64,000 bases of DNA, from NCBI GenBank assembly GCA_965197275.1, contig CBDAMQ010000033.1:62001-126000 (forward strand), read 5' to 3'. Under the pieces are notes generated by a model that worked only from the letters and a program-made list of their open reading frames with translations, was not told where the DNA came from and searched no databases. Source of the stretch: DASCOT01 sp965197275 (GTDB lineage Bacteria; Acidobacteriota; UBA890; WLXD01). Position 1 is the stretch's first letter, and every line of letters begins with the position of its first letter. Of the stretch, positions 25,634-33,483 are shown piece after piece. The position numbers were made by a program, and so were the translations under genes.

Positions 25634-25735
25634 TCCGTTCTCGACGGCACCACAGGCTACACATGTCCACGCCCCCATCGCGAGGGAGACAATCCGACAC
25701 TGCTTCGGCAGATACCGGGGGGCACGACCTGACAT
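25634..25735 (-). pseudogene. 5' end of the split amidohydrolase gene
   Basis: Thirty-four codons starting at ATG 25735, with AAGGAG six bases upstream. They encode a basic start, a hydrophobic core (IVSLAMGAWTCVACG) and then AVENG, a lipoprotein-like signal. The next codon in the intact gene would be the Gly codon at 24606 (GVAELVLRNGAVYTVD). The same strong Shine-Dalgarno and in-frame joint support this as the original start. Confidence 0.65.
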
Positions 25736-25757
25736 GGTTGGCTCCTTGGACTTGATT

Positions 25758-25863
25758 CAATGTTGGGATGGGTGATGGCGGCCAGTACCTGGGCTTCCCG
25801 CTCCAGGCGGGCCAGCCGTTCCGGGTTGGTGGCTAGGTCTTCCGCCAAGGCCGGCTTCGCTGA
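25758..25863 (-). pseudogene. Fragment of a Ser/Thr protein kinase N-lobe
   Basis: About 34 residues reading KPALAEDLATNPERL, then ARLEREAQVLAAITHPNI, which is the alpha-C helix region of a PknB-type kinase (the Glu of FEREA/LEREA and the HPNI strand). There is no ATP loop, no HRD or DFG motif, and no start. It is a truncated remnant stranded upstream of the amidohydrolase. Confidence 0.6.
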
Positions 25864-25919
25864 CTAGCTCTTGGGGTGCCCCACTGAGAAGCTCTTTGAG
25901 CACAGGAGCTTGGAAGGAG

Positions 25920-25958
25920 GGGCGCACCGGGATTCGAACCTGGGACTTCCACCGTGTG
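25920..25958 (-). repeat. 39-bp exact copy of the 3' half of tRNA-Val(CAC)
   Basis: Identical over 39 bp to 38898-38936, covering the tRNA from its 3' end to the anticodon loop. It has the same orientation as the intact tRNA 13 kb to the right. Such a direct repeat is the usual product of site-specific integration into a tRNA gene, and would mark the left end of an island. No 5' half is present, so it is not a second tRNA gene. Confidence 0.85.
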
Positions 25959-25970
25959 TTAGTGGAACCC

Positions 25971-26025
25971 AGTCAGAACAGGTCGAGGTCGTCTGCAAGG
26001 ACGACCTCGCCGTCATAAGTAGTGC
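25971..26025. repeat. 55-bp direct repeat, left copy
   Basis: Matches 30268-30322 at 54 of 55 positions in the same orientation. At the right-hand site it is the 3' end of the metallo-beta-lactamase gene (codons for DGEVVLADDLDLF); here it is only a fragment, 48 bp from the 3' end of the Rieske gene. The two copies bracket 4.24 kb with the Rieske, propeller and transporter genes. Confidence 0.85.
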
Positions 26026-26072
26026 AGCGCGAGGGTTGCGGTGGCGGCGTGCTGCCCGTCGTTGCGATCTCG

Positions 26073-27389
26073 TCAGTACGGCATCACGCGGCCCACGTCT
26101 CCGTCCACGGCTCTCATGTACCAGTGGCTGAAGTTCGCCGGCAGAATCGTGCCGATCTCGTGGGTGGCGTAGCGTCCGGGTCGGTAGCCGCCAGAGAGGA
26201 CGCCCTCGTGGTTGTTCTCGCACACCCAGATGTCCTCCAGGAGCGTGACGTACCACACTTCCTTGACCCTCTCCGGGTCGTAGTCGACGCCCTCCTGCGC
26301 GTCCGGATGCACGAGCCACGTGCACTCCACGTCGGTGAGCTTGATGTCCCGCGGCGTGAACCTCACCGTGAAGACGTAGTCGTCGTACCCGAGCCAGTAG
26401 CCCGTCGACCAACCCGTCGCCGTCTCGGACGACGTGCCGGTGCGGCCGACGCCCTCGAAGATCGGCAGCAGCGGCGCCGCCGGCTTGCCGTCCATCGTGC
26501 CGGTGACGAACCCGGACCTGAACCCCGCTTGCTCTCCCGACATCGCCAGGTCCCAGCTCGGATAGACGTGGCACAGGGTTTCGTGCGACGGCCCGCAGTG
26601 GTAGCACTCCAGGAAGTTCTCCAGCGCCAGCTTCCAGTTGGCGTGCATCGGCACGTAGACACGTGCGCCGACCTTCAGGTCCGCCGTTCCGTGGCGTTTG
26701 CCAACCTGGGTGCGGAAGGGCTCGATCGCCGATTCGAACTCCGGCGGCTCCGGCTCACGCGACAGGTTCACGAAGATCATGCCGTCCGCGATGCGCAGGT
26801 GGCAGGGGATCAAACCGTTGTCCGCCGGGTCGAAGTCCTCCTGCATGCCGTAGGCGTAGATCAGGCTGCCCTCGGTGTCGTACGTCCAGGCATGGTACGG
26901 GCAGCGAAACACCGGTGAGTTGCCCGACTGGCTCAGCTGCTTGACCGAAAGGCGCGGATCCTCCGGGATCGGCGTCGAGTCGTGACGGCACAGGCGCGAG
27001 CCGCGGTGACGGCACACGTTGTAGAAGCCGCGTACCTCGTTGTCGCGCCCCCGCACGATCAGGACGCTCTCGCTGCGGCCGAACTCGAACACGAAGAAGT
27101 CGCCCGGGTCGGGAATTCTGCTCTCGTGGTCGACCATCTGCCAGAAGTGGTCGGCTACCAGGCGCTCATCGATCAGGTAGCGCTCTTCGTCCGTGTAGTA
27201 CTTCGCGTCGATCGTGTCTCTCACAAACGGCGCTGCGGCCGAATCCCCGCCGCCCATCTGCCCTGGATCCCGGATCGCGCGCGCCAGCAGGTTCCTCGGG
27301 ACGCCCATGGCGGCGGCGGTGTATGCGACGACGGCGGTGCGGGCCAGGTCGCGGCGGGTCGAGGTGGGGCCGGTGTCCCTCTTGCTCAT
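26073..27389 (-). CDS. Rieske [2Fe-2S] aromatic-ring-hydroxylating oxygenase large subunit with a Tat leader
   Basis: A 438-residue alpha subunit. The Rieske cluster ligands are visible in CRHRGSRLC (C-x-H) and RCPYHAWTYD (C-x-x-H). The mononuclear iron His pair lies in the segment ENFLECYHCGPSHETLCH. It would catalyse O2-dependent hydroxylation or demethylation with a reductase partner, which is not in the window. The N-terminus has a twin-arginine signal (TSTRRDLARTAVVAYTAAAMG), unexpected because these enzymes are normally cytoplasmic. Start at 27389, where GGAG lies eight bases upstream; an ATG four codons earlier also exists. Followed on the same strand by the propeller gene's neighbour region, no shared operon is obvious. 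Confidence 0.87.
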   Translation of the reverse strand: MSKRDTGPTSTRRDLARTAVVAYTAAAMGVPRNLLARAIRDPGQMGGGDSAAAPFVRDTIDAKYYTDEERYLIDERLVADHFWQMVDHESRIPDPGDFFVFEFGRSESVLIVRGRDNEVRGFYNVCRHRGSRLCRHDSTPIPEDPRLSVKQLSQSGNSPVFRCPYHAWTYDTEGSLIYAYGMQEDFDPADNGLIPCHLRIADGMIFVNLSREPEPPEFESAIEPFRTQVGKRHGTADLKVGARVYVPMHANWKLALENFLECYHCGPSHETLCHVYPSWDLAMSGEQAGFRSGFVTGTMDGKPAAPLLPIFEGVGRTGTSSETATGWSTGYWLGYDDYVFTVRFTPRDIKLTDVECTWLVHPDAQEGVDYDPERVKEVWYVTLLEDIWVCENNHEGVLSGGYRPGRYATHEIGTILPANFSHWYMRAVDGDVGRVMPY

Positions 27390-27541
27390 CTCATTCTCCA
27401 TGCTCTTGGCGCGGATGTACGCTCAGGAGTACCGCATCCCTGCGTGTCGGTACTTTACCGCTGGCTCAGATGGCCTTTCAACGGGGCGCCGACCCAGGGA
27501 TAAGGTCCGGGTCGTCAGCCATCTCGCGACCCTGTCCGGAC

Positions 27542-28735
27542 CTAATCTCCTGCTACATTCAATCTACCCAAGCCAAACTGGTCACCTGCCTTGGTTACTT
27601 TGCCGTCTTGCATATGTATCTCGACCATCTTTTCGCTGCAAACGGTGTTGTAGTTTTCATCTTGCAACAAATACAAGATTTTCCGTGTCTTGGTATGAAT
27701 CACTTCGCCACTAGATGCATAGGCATACTCACCATCTAAAGTAAAAGTGACCCAGCCCGGCATATCACGTAGTGCAATGGTGGTGAGCTGTTGATAAGGG
27801 GATTCTGCGCTAAACACATGCATTCGGTGGTTAGGGGCATCGCTGATCCAGATCTCCGTTTCATCTGGGGTCAGAGCTATGCCGTGACTTGGATTCTCAT
27901 GTCGTTGTACGGGACCCAAGTCCCAACCCTGGACCCGAATACTCGCTACCCTTTTCCCTGTTTTCAAATCACCCACTTCGAATCCCAGCAAATCATCAAC
28001 GTTCACGAACACGAGCGACTCGTCGCTCTTGATGGTGAACGGTCGAACAGCGTCACCAAAAGGGCCTACTTTCTGCACGACTGTGTGCGTCTTGGTATCT
28101 GCAACGAATAACCAGGGAGATTTATAGTCCGCCATATACGCCCGGTCTCCTGCAGGACCGTAAATCGTGTTGTGTGCACTCGTATCTACCAAGATCTTGG
28201 CAATGATCTCACCGCTTTCGGTATACACGACATTCCAGAATTCTTTCTCCAATGAGGGCACATACATGGTCATGCCATCGGGTGAGATCGAAAACCGGTC
28301 ACAGCCACCCTCGAAAGCAATTTCCCACAGCACCTCTTCCGTCCCCAGATCGATCCGCTGCATGGCTTCCAAGGTGCTGATATAGACACTGTTGAGCGGC
28401 ACGCTGACATCAATGCCCTTGACATTCGATGGGGTGCCATCTTCATGGAACCCCCCAGTGCTAATCCGTTTCACGAATTTGTGATCGTTGGCTATGTCGA
28501 AAACCAGCAATCCGTGACCCCCATAGCCCAAGTAATCTCTGATACCAGGAGTCGCTACATACAGGTAGTGACCGGTACCGCCTGTTGGCACAGGCTCATC
28601 TATGGGTGGAGCGGTGCTAGCGTCCGAGGCCCCCGGCGCGAGGACCGTTCCCGCGATCGCGATGCTCGCTCCGTTCAGCAAGTCGCGACGGTTGATCTCC
28701 CGGTCCATGCCCAGCTCGCGGTCGCTCTTCCTCAT
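27542..28735 (-). CDS. Beta-propeller protein (YVTN/WD-like) with the FAD-oxidoreductase Tat leader
   Basis: A 397-residue protein. Residues 1-40 (MRKSDRELGMDR, INRRDLLNGASIAIAG) are nearly the same as the leaders of the two FAD oxidoreductases at 4440 and 15878. The mature part is unrelated to them and is a repeat propeller: HYLYVATPG, VFDIANDHKFVKRI, SVYISTLEAMQRIDLG, MTMYVPSLEKEFWNVV, RAYMADYKSPWLFVAD, ALTPDETEIWISDAPN, FTLDGEYAYASSGEVI. The leader region is GC rich and the rest visibly more A+T rich (change near 28610). This suggests a chimeric gene or a leader that moves among exported proteins. Role unknown, probably binding in the periplasm. Confidence 0.8.
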   Translation of the reverse strand: MRKSDRELGMDREINRRDLLNGASIAIAGTVLAPGASDASTAPPIDEPVPTGGTGHYLYVATPGIRDYLGYGGHGLLVFDIANDHKFVKRISTGGFHEDGTPSNVKGIDVSVPLNSVYISTLEAMQRIDLGTEEVLWEIAFEGGCDRFSISPDGMTMYVPSLEKEFWNVVYTESGEIIAKILVDTSAHNTIYGPAGDRAYMADYKSPWLFVADTKTHTVVQKVGPFGDAVRPFTIKSDESLVFVNVDDLLGFEVGDLKTGKRVASIRVQGWDLGPVQRHENPSHGIALTPDETEIWISDAPNHRMHVFSAESPYQQLTTIALRDMPGWVTFTLDGEYAYASSGEVIHTKTRKILYLLQDENYNTVCSEKMVEIHMQDGKVTKAGDQFGLGRLNVAGD

Positions 28736-28915
28736 GCTCAGGTCTCCTCCAGGATCGAGGTGTAGGCCTCGAAATTCAGCTCCATTGCTTCAAACTCTGA
28801 TGATAGATGGCACGCACCCTAAGCACCATCGTCCAAGCAACGTTCACTGATCACTGAATCAGAGTCCGTCGAGAGCTCCGTTGACCACGCTTCAGCTCCT
28901 CGAACCGGTTGGTGA

Positions 28916-29917
28916 AGAGCGTCACAGGTCGCCGAGTTTATCGTCCTGCGGTTTATCAGCGGCATTGGCGCCGGTGCGATGCTGGCGAGTCAGGCGGCTC
29001 TGGCGGCGGAGTACAGCCCGGACAAGTACCGCGCGTTGTCAGTCGCCGCGGTCACGTCGGGCTATCCGCTCGGCGCGATGATGACGTCCGTGATCGCCGG
29101 TCTTATCTTGCCGGAGTACGGCTGGCGGGGGATGTTCTGGTTGGGAGGGACTCTGACGCTCGCCATGGTCGCAGTGGCCTGGCTCCTGATTCCCGAGTCG
29201 CTCAAGTATCTGTTCGACCGCCGACCCGCCAACGCCCTGCAGCGCGTCAACACGATTCTGACCAAACTGAAGAAAGACCCGCTTGGCCGCATGCCAGACG
29301 TCGCCGCTGAAGACAACGACAAGAATGGCGGCTTGATCGGCAACATGTTCGAACTGCTGGCGAAGGGTCATCGCACCGCGACCCTGACGCTTTGGGCGGC
29401 TTTCTTCTTCTGTTTCGGCACCCTGTATTTCCTGATGAGCTGGATTCCGAAGTTGATGGAGGACTCCGGCTATGACCCCACGGTGGGTCGCGATGCCTTC
29501 TTCCTGTTCAACCTGGGTGGGGTGATCGGAATCTATCTGACGGGTTGGCTGTCGACGCGATGGAAGCTGAGCAACGTGGTCTTCACGCTGCTATTCACAT
29601 CGGCTATCGGGATGGTGGTCTTCGCGCTGGCTCCGAATGAGTTGCGGCTTCTGATGGTGCTGATTCTATTGATCGGAATCACTCAGCAAGGTGGATTTAC
29701 CGGTCTGTACGCCACCGCGGCGAAGATCTATCCGACCGGCATTCGCAGCACCGGTATCGGCTGGGCGATTGGTCTGGGCCGGTCCGGCGCCGTGGCCGGG
29801 CCGGCGATCGCCGGCTATCTGATCGCCGGCGGCCTGGATATGTCCGCCAACTTCTTCGTGTTCGCCGTGCCCATGGCAGCTAGCGGGCTGATCGCCTTTC
29901 GCTTGAACGTCCACTAG
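28916..29917 (+). pseudogene. Aromatic acid:H+ symporter (AAHS)-like MFS transporter, N-terminally truncated
   Basis: About 333 residues of an MFS permease, with the first third missing. The visible part starts inside helix 3-4 (FIVLRFISGIGAGAMLASQA) and continues through ten or so helices with the family block GYPLGAMMTSVIAG and WRGMFWLGGTLTLAMVAVAWLLIPES, a long loop, then STRWKLSNVVF and AAKIYPTGIRSTGIGWAIGLGRSGAVAGP. A stop codon lies just upstream of the open region and no plausible start and N-terminal helices exist. It stops exactly at a 4-bp repeat that flanks the element at 29918-30188. Probably an aromatic-acid transporter originally. Confidence 0.8.
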
Positions 29918-30192
29918 TGCTCCTGATCATAAGTACGGTGACGTTTGTGGCGGGCGAGACCGAGGCGATTTGTAGGAGCGGCGACGAGGGCGATGCTGTG
30001 TGTATCGTCGAGGAGCCGCGACACCCAAGGCGGCCGGTCCCGCCGCCACCCGGAGGGCAGGAGCGATATGCGGGCGAACTCAGCGTCCGCGCTCGTCGAC
30101 GATGAGTCAAACATCGCCTTCCTCACCCTTCCTTGATTTCGCCCGCATCTCGCTCCTGCAAACGTCACCGTACTTATGATCAGGAGCACTAG
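29914..30192. mobile_element. MITE-like element with 30-bp perfect terminal inverted repeats
   Basis: A 271-bp element (29918-30188) flanked by the 4-bp repeat CTAG on each side. Its ends (29918-29947 and 30159-30188) are perfect 30-bp inverted repeats beginning TGCTCCTGATCATAAGTACG. The middle is also an imperfect palindrome (for example GGCGATG...ATCGTCGA on the left pairs with its inverse on the right), so a single strand could fold into a long hairpin. No long protein is encoded. CTAG targets are known for some IS5-group elements. No parent element is present in the window. Confidence 0.85.
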
Positions 30193-30267
30193 CGAAGGCT
30201 TCGGGCCGCCGTGTCCACCTCTGCTCGCGCGATCCGGGCGAGTTTTCAGATGTTACAGAGCGAAACT

Positions 30268-30322
30268 AGTCAGAACAGGTCGAGGTCGTCTGCAAGGACG
30301 ACCTCGCCGTCATAGGTAGTGC
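30268..30322. repeat. 55-bp direct repeat, right copy
   Basis: The 3' end of the metallo-beta-lactamase gene and a few bases beyond it; the same sequence, with one change, is at 25971-26025. See the finding on the 4.24-kb bracketed segment. Confidence 0.85.
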
Positions 30323-31265
30323 GTACTTCATTGACGATGATCGCTTCGGGCACGCCGTAGAACAGGCCGTGGTATAGGACCAGCAATCCGGGCCGTGCCT
30401 CGCTCGCCAGCCTGCCTAGATCACTGGCAACCGTGTGTGCCGATCGATGGTATTTCTGCCAGAACTCCGTGGTGTTGGCCAGTCCGCTGTCGCTGATCAC
30501 TTCGTGGAATAACAGATCTACGCCGCGTGACATCTCCAGCACTTTCTCGCTGTATGTTGAGTCTCCGGAAATTACAATCGTCTTGTCATCGGTGATGATC
30601 CGGTAACCGAACGCCGGCTTGATCTCACCATGACTGACTGCGAATGCCTCGATCGTCAGATCGCCGGTCTGGAAAACGATCCCCTCCTCGATCTCCGTCA
30701 CGTCGACCTGGTACGCGTCCGGGTTCCGTACCGGCTGTACACCGGAGGTCCTGAGGGCAGTATCCGCCGCCATCATCTCGTACATACCTTGCGTCATCTG
30801 CTCGAGGCCGACGGGGCCCCAGGCAGATAGGGGAGCACTTCTGCGCCACCACAGAGTGAAGGCGAGCTCTGAAAAGTCCATCGTGTGATCGCTATGCATG
30901 TGCGTGAGGAACACGCAGCAGATCTGGCTCGGATATAGCGAAGGGATGTCGTACTTGTAGCGTGCGGTGACGGCATTCTGGATCGCTCCGGCGCCGATAT
31001 CGAACAGATACGCCTCGCCTTTGTGAATGATGGCGATACTCGGCCCGGCGCGATAAGCATCCGGCACCGGGGTGCCGGTGCCCAGCATGACGACCTGCGT
31101 GTCCTTGTCGAGCTCTGCCTGGGTCGGTTCATCGCGAACCTCGATGACCGCGCTGGGTGCGACTGTGGCAGATGGTTCTTCCGTGGGTTGCCGGCAGGCC
31201 GCAACCATCGCAACGGTTGCTGGCACGAGGGAAAGAGCAACTGCTCTTATCAGTGTGTTCGTCAT
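30270..31265 (-). CDS. Metallo-beta-lactamase-fold hydrolase lipoprotein
   Basis: A 331-residue lipoprotein (signal ALSLVPATVAMVAACRQ, Cys24) of the MBL fold. Metal ligands are visible in THMHSDHTMD (HxHxDH), in VSHGEIKPAFGY, in ISGDSTYS (Asp), and LYHGLFYG (final His). The spacing and the phrase MLGTGTPVPDAYRAGPS fit the RNase-Z/arylsulfatase-like branch, whose members cleave phosphodiesters or sulfate esters. An envelope location makes an RNA role unlikely. The gene points left, towards the MITE-like element, and its 3' end is duplicated at 25.97 kb. Confidence 0.87.
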   Translation of the reverse strand: MTNTLIRAVALSLVPATVAMVAACRQPTEEPSATVAPSAVIEVRDEPTQAELDKDTQVVMLGTGTPVPDAYRAGPSIAIIHKGEAYLFDIGAGAIQNAVTARYKYDIPSLYPSQICCVFLTHMHSDHTMDFSELAFTLWWRRSAPLSAWGPVGLEQMTQGMYEMMAADTALRTSGVQPVRNPDAYQVDVTEIEEGIVFQTGDLTIEAFAVSHGEIKPAFGYRIITDDKTIVISGDSTYSEKVLEMSRGVDLLFHEVISDSGLANTTEFWQKYHRSAHTVASDLGRLASEARPGLLVLYHGLFYGVPEAIIVNEVRTTYDGEVVLADDLDLF

Positions 31266-31668
31266 TCGATTATTCCGCGCTGAGCCGGCTCAGGCAGCAT
31301 GGCAGCGGCGGCGCAACTAGGTACTCCGCCTCCACCTGGCGCAGGATCCTGATGATCTGCTCTTCGCTGTACCGCCTCTTCCGCATTCAGCCCTCCCGAC
31401 CCTAATCTATCTCGGAGAACTCACACTCGCACTGGCTGAGTTTTCGGGGGCAGGGCAACTCAGGAAGGCTCGGCGTGTAACGGCCTGCAACTGAAAAGGC
31501 TAATTCAGAGTGGGTGCACCGGGATCCGAACCTGGGCGCGAAGGCACGAACGGTTGGAAGTTCTAGACATGTCGAACGGCGATTCACCGGCGCAGCCTCG
31601 ATGATCTGGTCGCTGCGGTACTAGGCTAGTGCGCAATGACGCTACCTATTCGAAAGGAGGTGATCGAC
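31266..31668. other. Gap with a partial tRNA-Val repeat
   Basis: A 403-bp stretch between divergent genes. It contains a degenerate copy of the tRNA-Val 3' end at 31511-31536 (24 of 26 bases match 38897-38922) and near its right end the ribosome-binding site of the small membrane protein. I see no other gene or hairpin of note. Confidence 0.5.
31511..31536 (-). repeat. Degenerate 26-bp copy of the tRNA-Val(CAC) 3' end
   Basis: Matches the tRNA's T-arm and acceptor strand region with two changes, in the same orientation as the intact gene and the 39-bp copy at 25920. Beyond 26 bp the sequence diverges. It may be an older attachment-site scar that splits the 13-kb island into two parts. Confidence 0.6.
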
Positions 31669-31944
31669 ATGGTCGCGTTCAACCGTGCGATGCTGCCCGT
31701 CGAGCTCTTCTGCTTCTGGTGGTTTCTAGCCTCTGACGTCAAGTTGCCGATGGGCCCTGACCCAACGTTCGAACTCGCGACGTTCCTTGTGGGCAGCTTG
31801 GCTGCGGGCTGGTCGGTGTACAACGGGATCAAGTGGCACTTCATCCAGAAGGACGGTGAGGGCCTCGCCTGGGCTTGCATCGGATGTCTGGTGTTCCTCG
31901 GATTGACGGCTCGCGTATTGGTCGCAGTCGCGGGTTCGCAGTGA
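31669..31944 (+). CDS. Small membrane protein, unknown function, strong Shine-Dalgarno
   Basis: A 91-residue protein with two or three hydrophobic segments (PVELFCFWWFLAS, FELATFLVGSLAAGWSVYNG, ACIGCLVFLGLTARVLVAVAG). The ATG at 31669 is preceded by AAAGGAGGTGATC, a 13-base complement of the 16S rRNA 3' end, and this fixes the start 11 codons after the first ATG of the frame. Its stop codon overlaps the next gene (GTGA), so the DpgC-like protein is probably translationally coupled. I recognise no family. It could be a membrane anchor or a small transporter component. Confidence 0.62.
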   Translation: MVAFNRAMLPVELFCFWWFLASDVKLPMGPDPTFELATFLVGSLAAGWSVYNGIKWHFIQKDGEGLAWACIGCLVFLGLTARVLVAVAGSQ

Positions 31945-33455
31945 TCCACACCCTGTCGGCAACGCTGCGCGTCGAGCGCATGGTCGCGGCCGGCTTTGGG
32001 AAGGACGACGCTTGCGACTGGGCTGGGTCCGTCGCTGCGATAGCGATGCCGGCGAATGCGAAGCGCGGGAGCGCGATCGCTGCGGTCGAGGGGGCGGACG
32101 CCGAAGCCCCGCGTACCGGCACGGTCGAAGCCCTGAATCGCGACGCAGCCGAGGCCGAGCCCGTCTTCGCCCGTGGCTGGGAGATGCTCGACGCCCTACC
32201 GTCGCGCTCGCAGCGCAGTGCCGTCGACAGGGCGGCCGGAGAGGCGATCCTGCACGGGTTGCTCGAGCTCTGCCGGCGGCTCTGCCGCTCTCACCGGGAG
32301 CCGATCTATGCCCGGCTCACTGCCGCTCGCAGCCGTGCCGTTCGTCTGGAGGCGCTGGTGGAGCAGGCGGCCGAGCTATGGCCGGGGCTCGTCCCCACAG
32401 CCGCCGAGCTCTCGCGCGAGGCGCAGCGCATGCAGCACGACAAGGACGGCCGGGAGATCCAACAAGGCATTCTCGTCGGCGAGCTGTGCTCGGACCCCGT
32501 CATCGGAACGCACCTGCTGCGCAGCATGCTGCTGCCAACCGAAGCCGCGCTCGAGCTGTCCGAGCAGTTCCGGCGCGAGGGGTCGATGGACCTGGGTACG
32601 GTGCTCGTCGAGGCGCGCGAGGGCGCCGGCCACGTCGGCTTCCGCAACCCCGACTACCTCAACGCCGAGGACGACGAGACCCTCGAGGCGCAAGAGGTCG
32701 CGGTCGATCTGGTGCTCCTGCATCCGGAGCTACGCATGGGGGTGTTGCGCGGCGAACCGGTGAACCACCAGAAGTACGCCGGCCGTCGCATCTTCAGCGC
32801 CGGCATCAATCTCACGAACCTCTACCACGGCAACATCTCCTTCCTGTTCTACCTGGTGCGGGAGATGGGGCTGGTCAACAAGATCTATCGTGGCCACGCG
32901 GCCCCTTCGCCCTCGCGCGACGCCACCGCACTCGTGCTGGACGGGGCGGAAGGAGCCACGCATGAAATCCCGTGGATGGCCGTCGTCGAGGGCTTCGCCA
33001 TCGGCGGCGGTTGCCAGCTGCTGCTCGTGGTCGACCACGTCATCGCCGAATCAGGCGCCTACTTCAACCTGCCGGCCCGCAAGGAAGGGATCATCCCAGG
33101 CTGTGCCAACCTGCGCCTGGCACGGTTCCTCGGCGAGCGGCTGGCGCGCCAGGCGATCCTCTTCGACGCGACCTTCCCGGTGGACACGCGGGAGGGTCGG
33201 CGGCTGGTCAACGAGGTGCACCCGGTCGAGGAGGTCGATGACGCTGTTCGCGCGGCGATCGACAACGCCTTGGGATCCGGCCTGGTGAGCGCGGCCGGCA
33301 ACCGCACGGCGCTGCGGGTGGGGACGGAGCCGCTCGATGCGCTGCGACGCTACCTGGCAGTCTATGCGGCCGAACAGGCCTTCTGCCATCTGAGCGAGCA
33401 GCTCACCAGCAACCTGGAACGCCACTGGGACGCGCGGCAGAAGAGCCCCAAGTGA
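31941..33455 (+). CDS. DpgC-like cofactor-independent dioxygenase (enoyl-CoA hydratase/crotonase superfamily)
   Basis: About 504 residues: an N-terminal helical domain (1-200) and a crotonase domain. The layout and blocks MDLGTVLVEAREGAGHVGF, NPDYLNAEDDETLEAQEVA, HQKYAGRRIFSAGINLTNLY and IGGGCQLLLVVDHVIAE, then LPARKEGIIPGCANLRLARF, match DpgC, the (3,5-dihydroxyphenyl)acetyl-CoA 1,2-dioxygenase of glycopeptide antibiotic pathways, which uses O2 without metal or cofactor. In DpgC, from memory, the Gln in GGxCQ lines the oxygen pocket, and it is kept here. No DpgA, B or D genes are near. Start is uncertain: GTG 31941 overlaps the previous stop; ATG 31980 is also possible. The next gene is a PaaK ligase, which could supply the aryl-CoA substrate. 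Confidence 0.82.
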   Translation: MIHTLSATLRVERMVAAGFGKDDACDWAGSVAAIAMPANAKRGSAIAAVEGADAEAPRTGTVEALNRDAAEAEPVFARGWEMLDALPSRSQRSAVDRAAGEAILHGLLELCRRLCRSHREPIYARLTAARSRAVRLEALVEQAAELWPGLVPTAAELSREAQRMQHDKDGREIQQGILVGELCSDPVIGTHLLRSMLLPTEAALELSEQFRREGSMDLGTVLVEAREGAGHVGFRNPDYLNAEDDETLEAQEVAVDLVLLHPELRMGVLRGEPVNHQKYAGRRIFSAGINLTNLYHGNISFLFYLVREMGLVNKIYRGHAAPSPSRDATALVLDGAEGATHEIPWMAVVEGFAIGGGCQLLLVVDHVIAESGAYFNLPARKEGIIPGCANLRLARFLGERLARQAILFDATFPVDTREGRRLVNEVHPVEEVDDAVRAAIDNALGSGLVSAAGNRTALRVGTEPLDALRRYLAVYAAEQAFCHLSEQLTSNLERHWDARQKSPK

Positions 33456-33483
33456 TCCGCCAGCCCTTGCCACCCATCCTTCC

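Noticed and set aside
25871..26131. A similar reading frame over the tRNA fragment
   Set aside because: It is the same artefact over the 39-bp tRNA repeat and the 55-bp repeat; no coding support.
31650..31670. A possible 16S rRNA 3' end on the minus strand (GATCACCTCCTTT)
   Set aside because: Only 13 bases match, with no helix 45 or upstream rRNA sequence. It is better explained as a ribosome-binding site on the plus strand.
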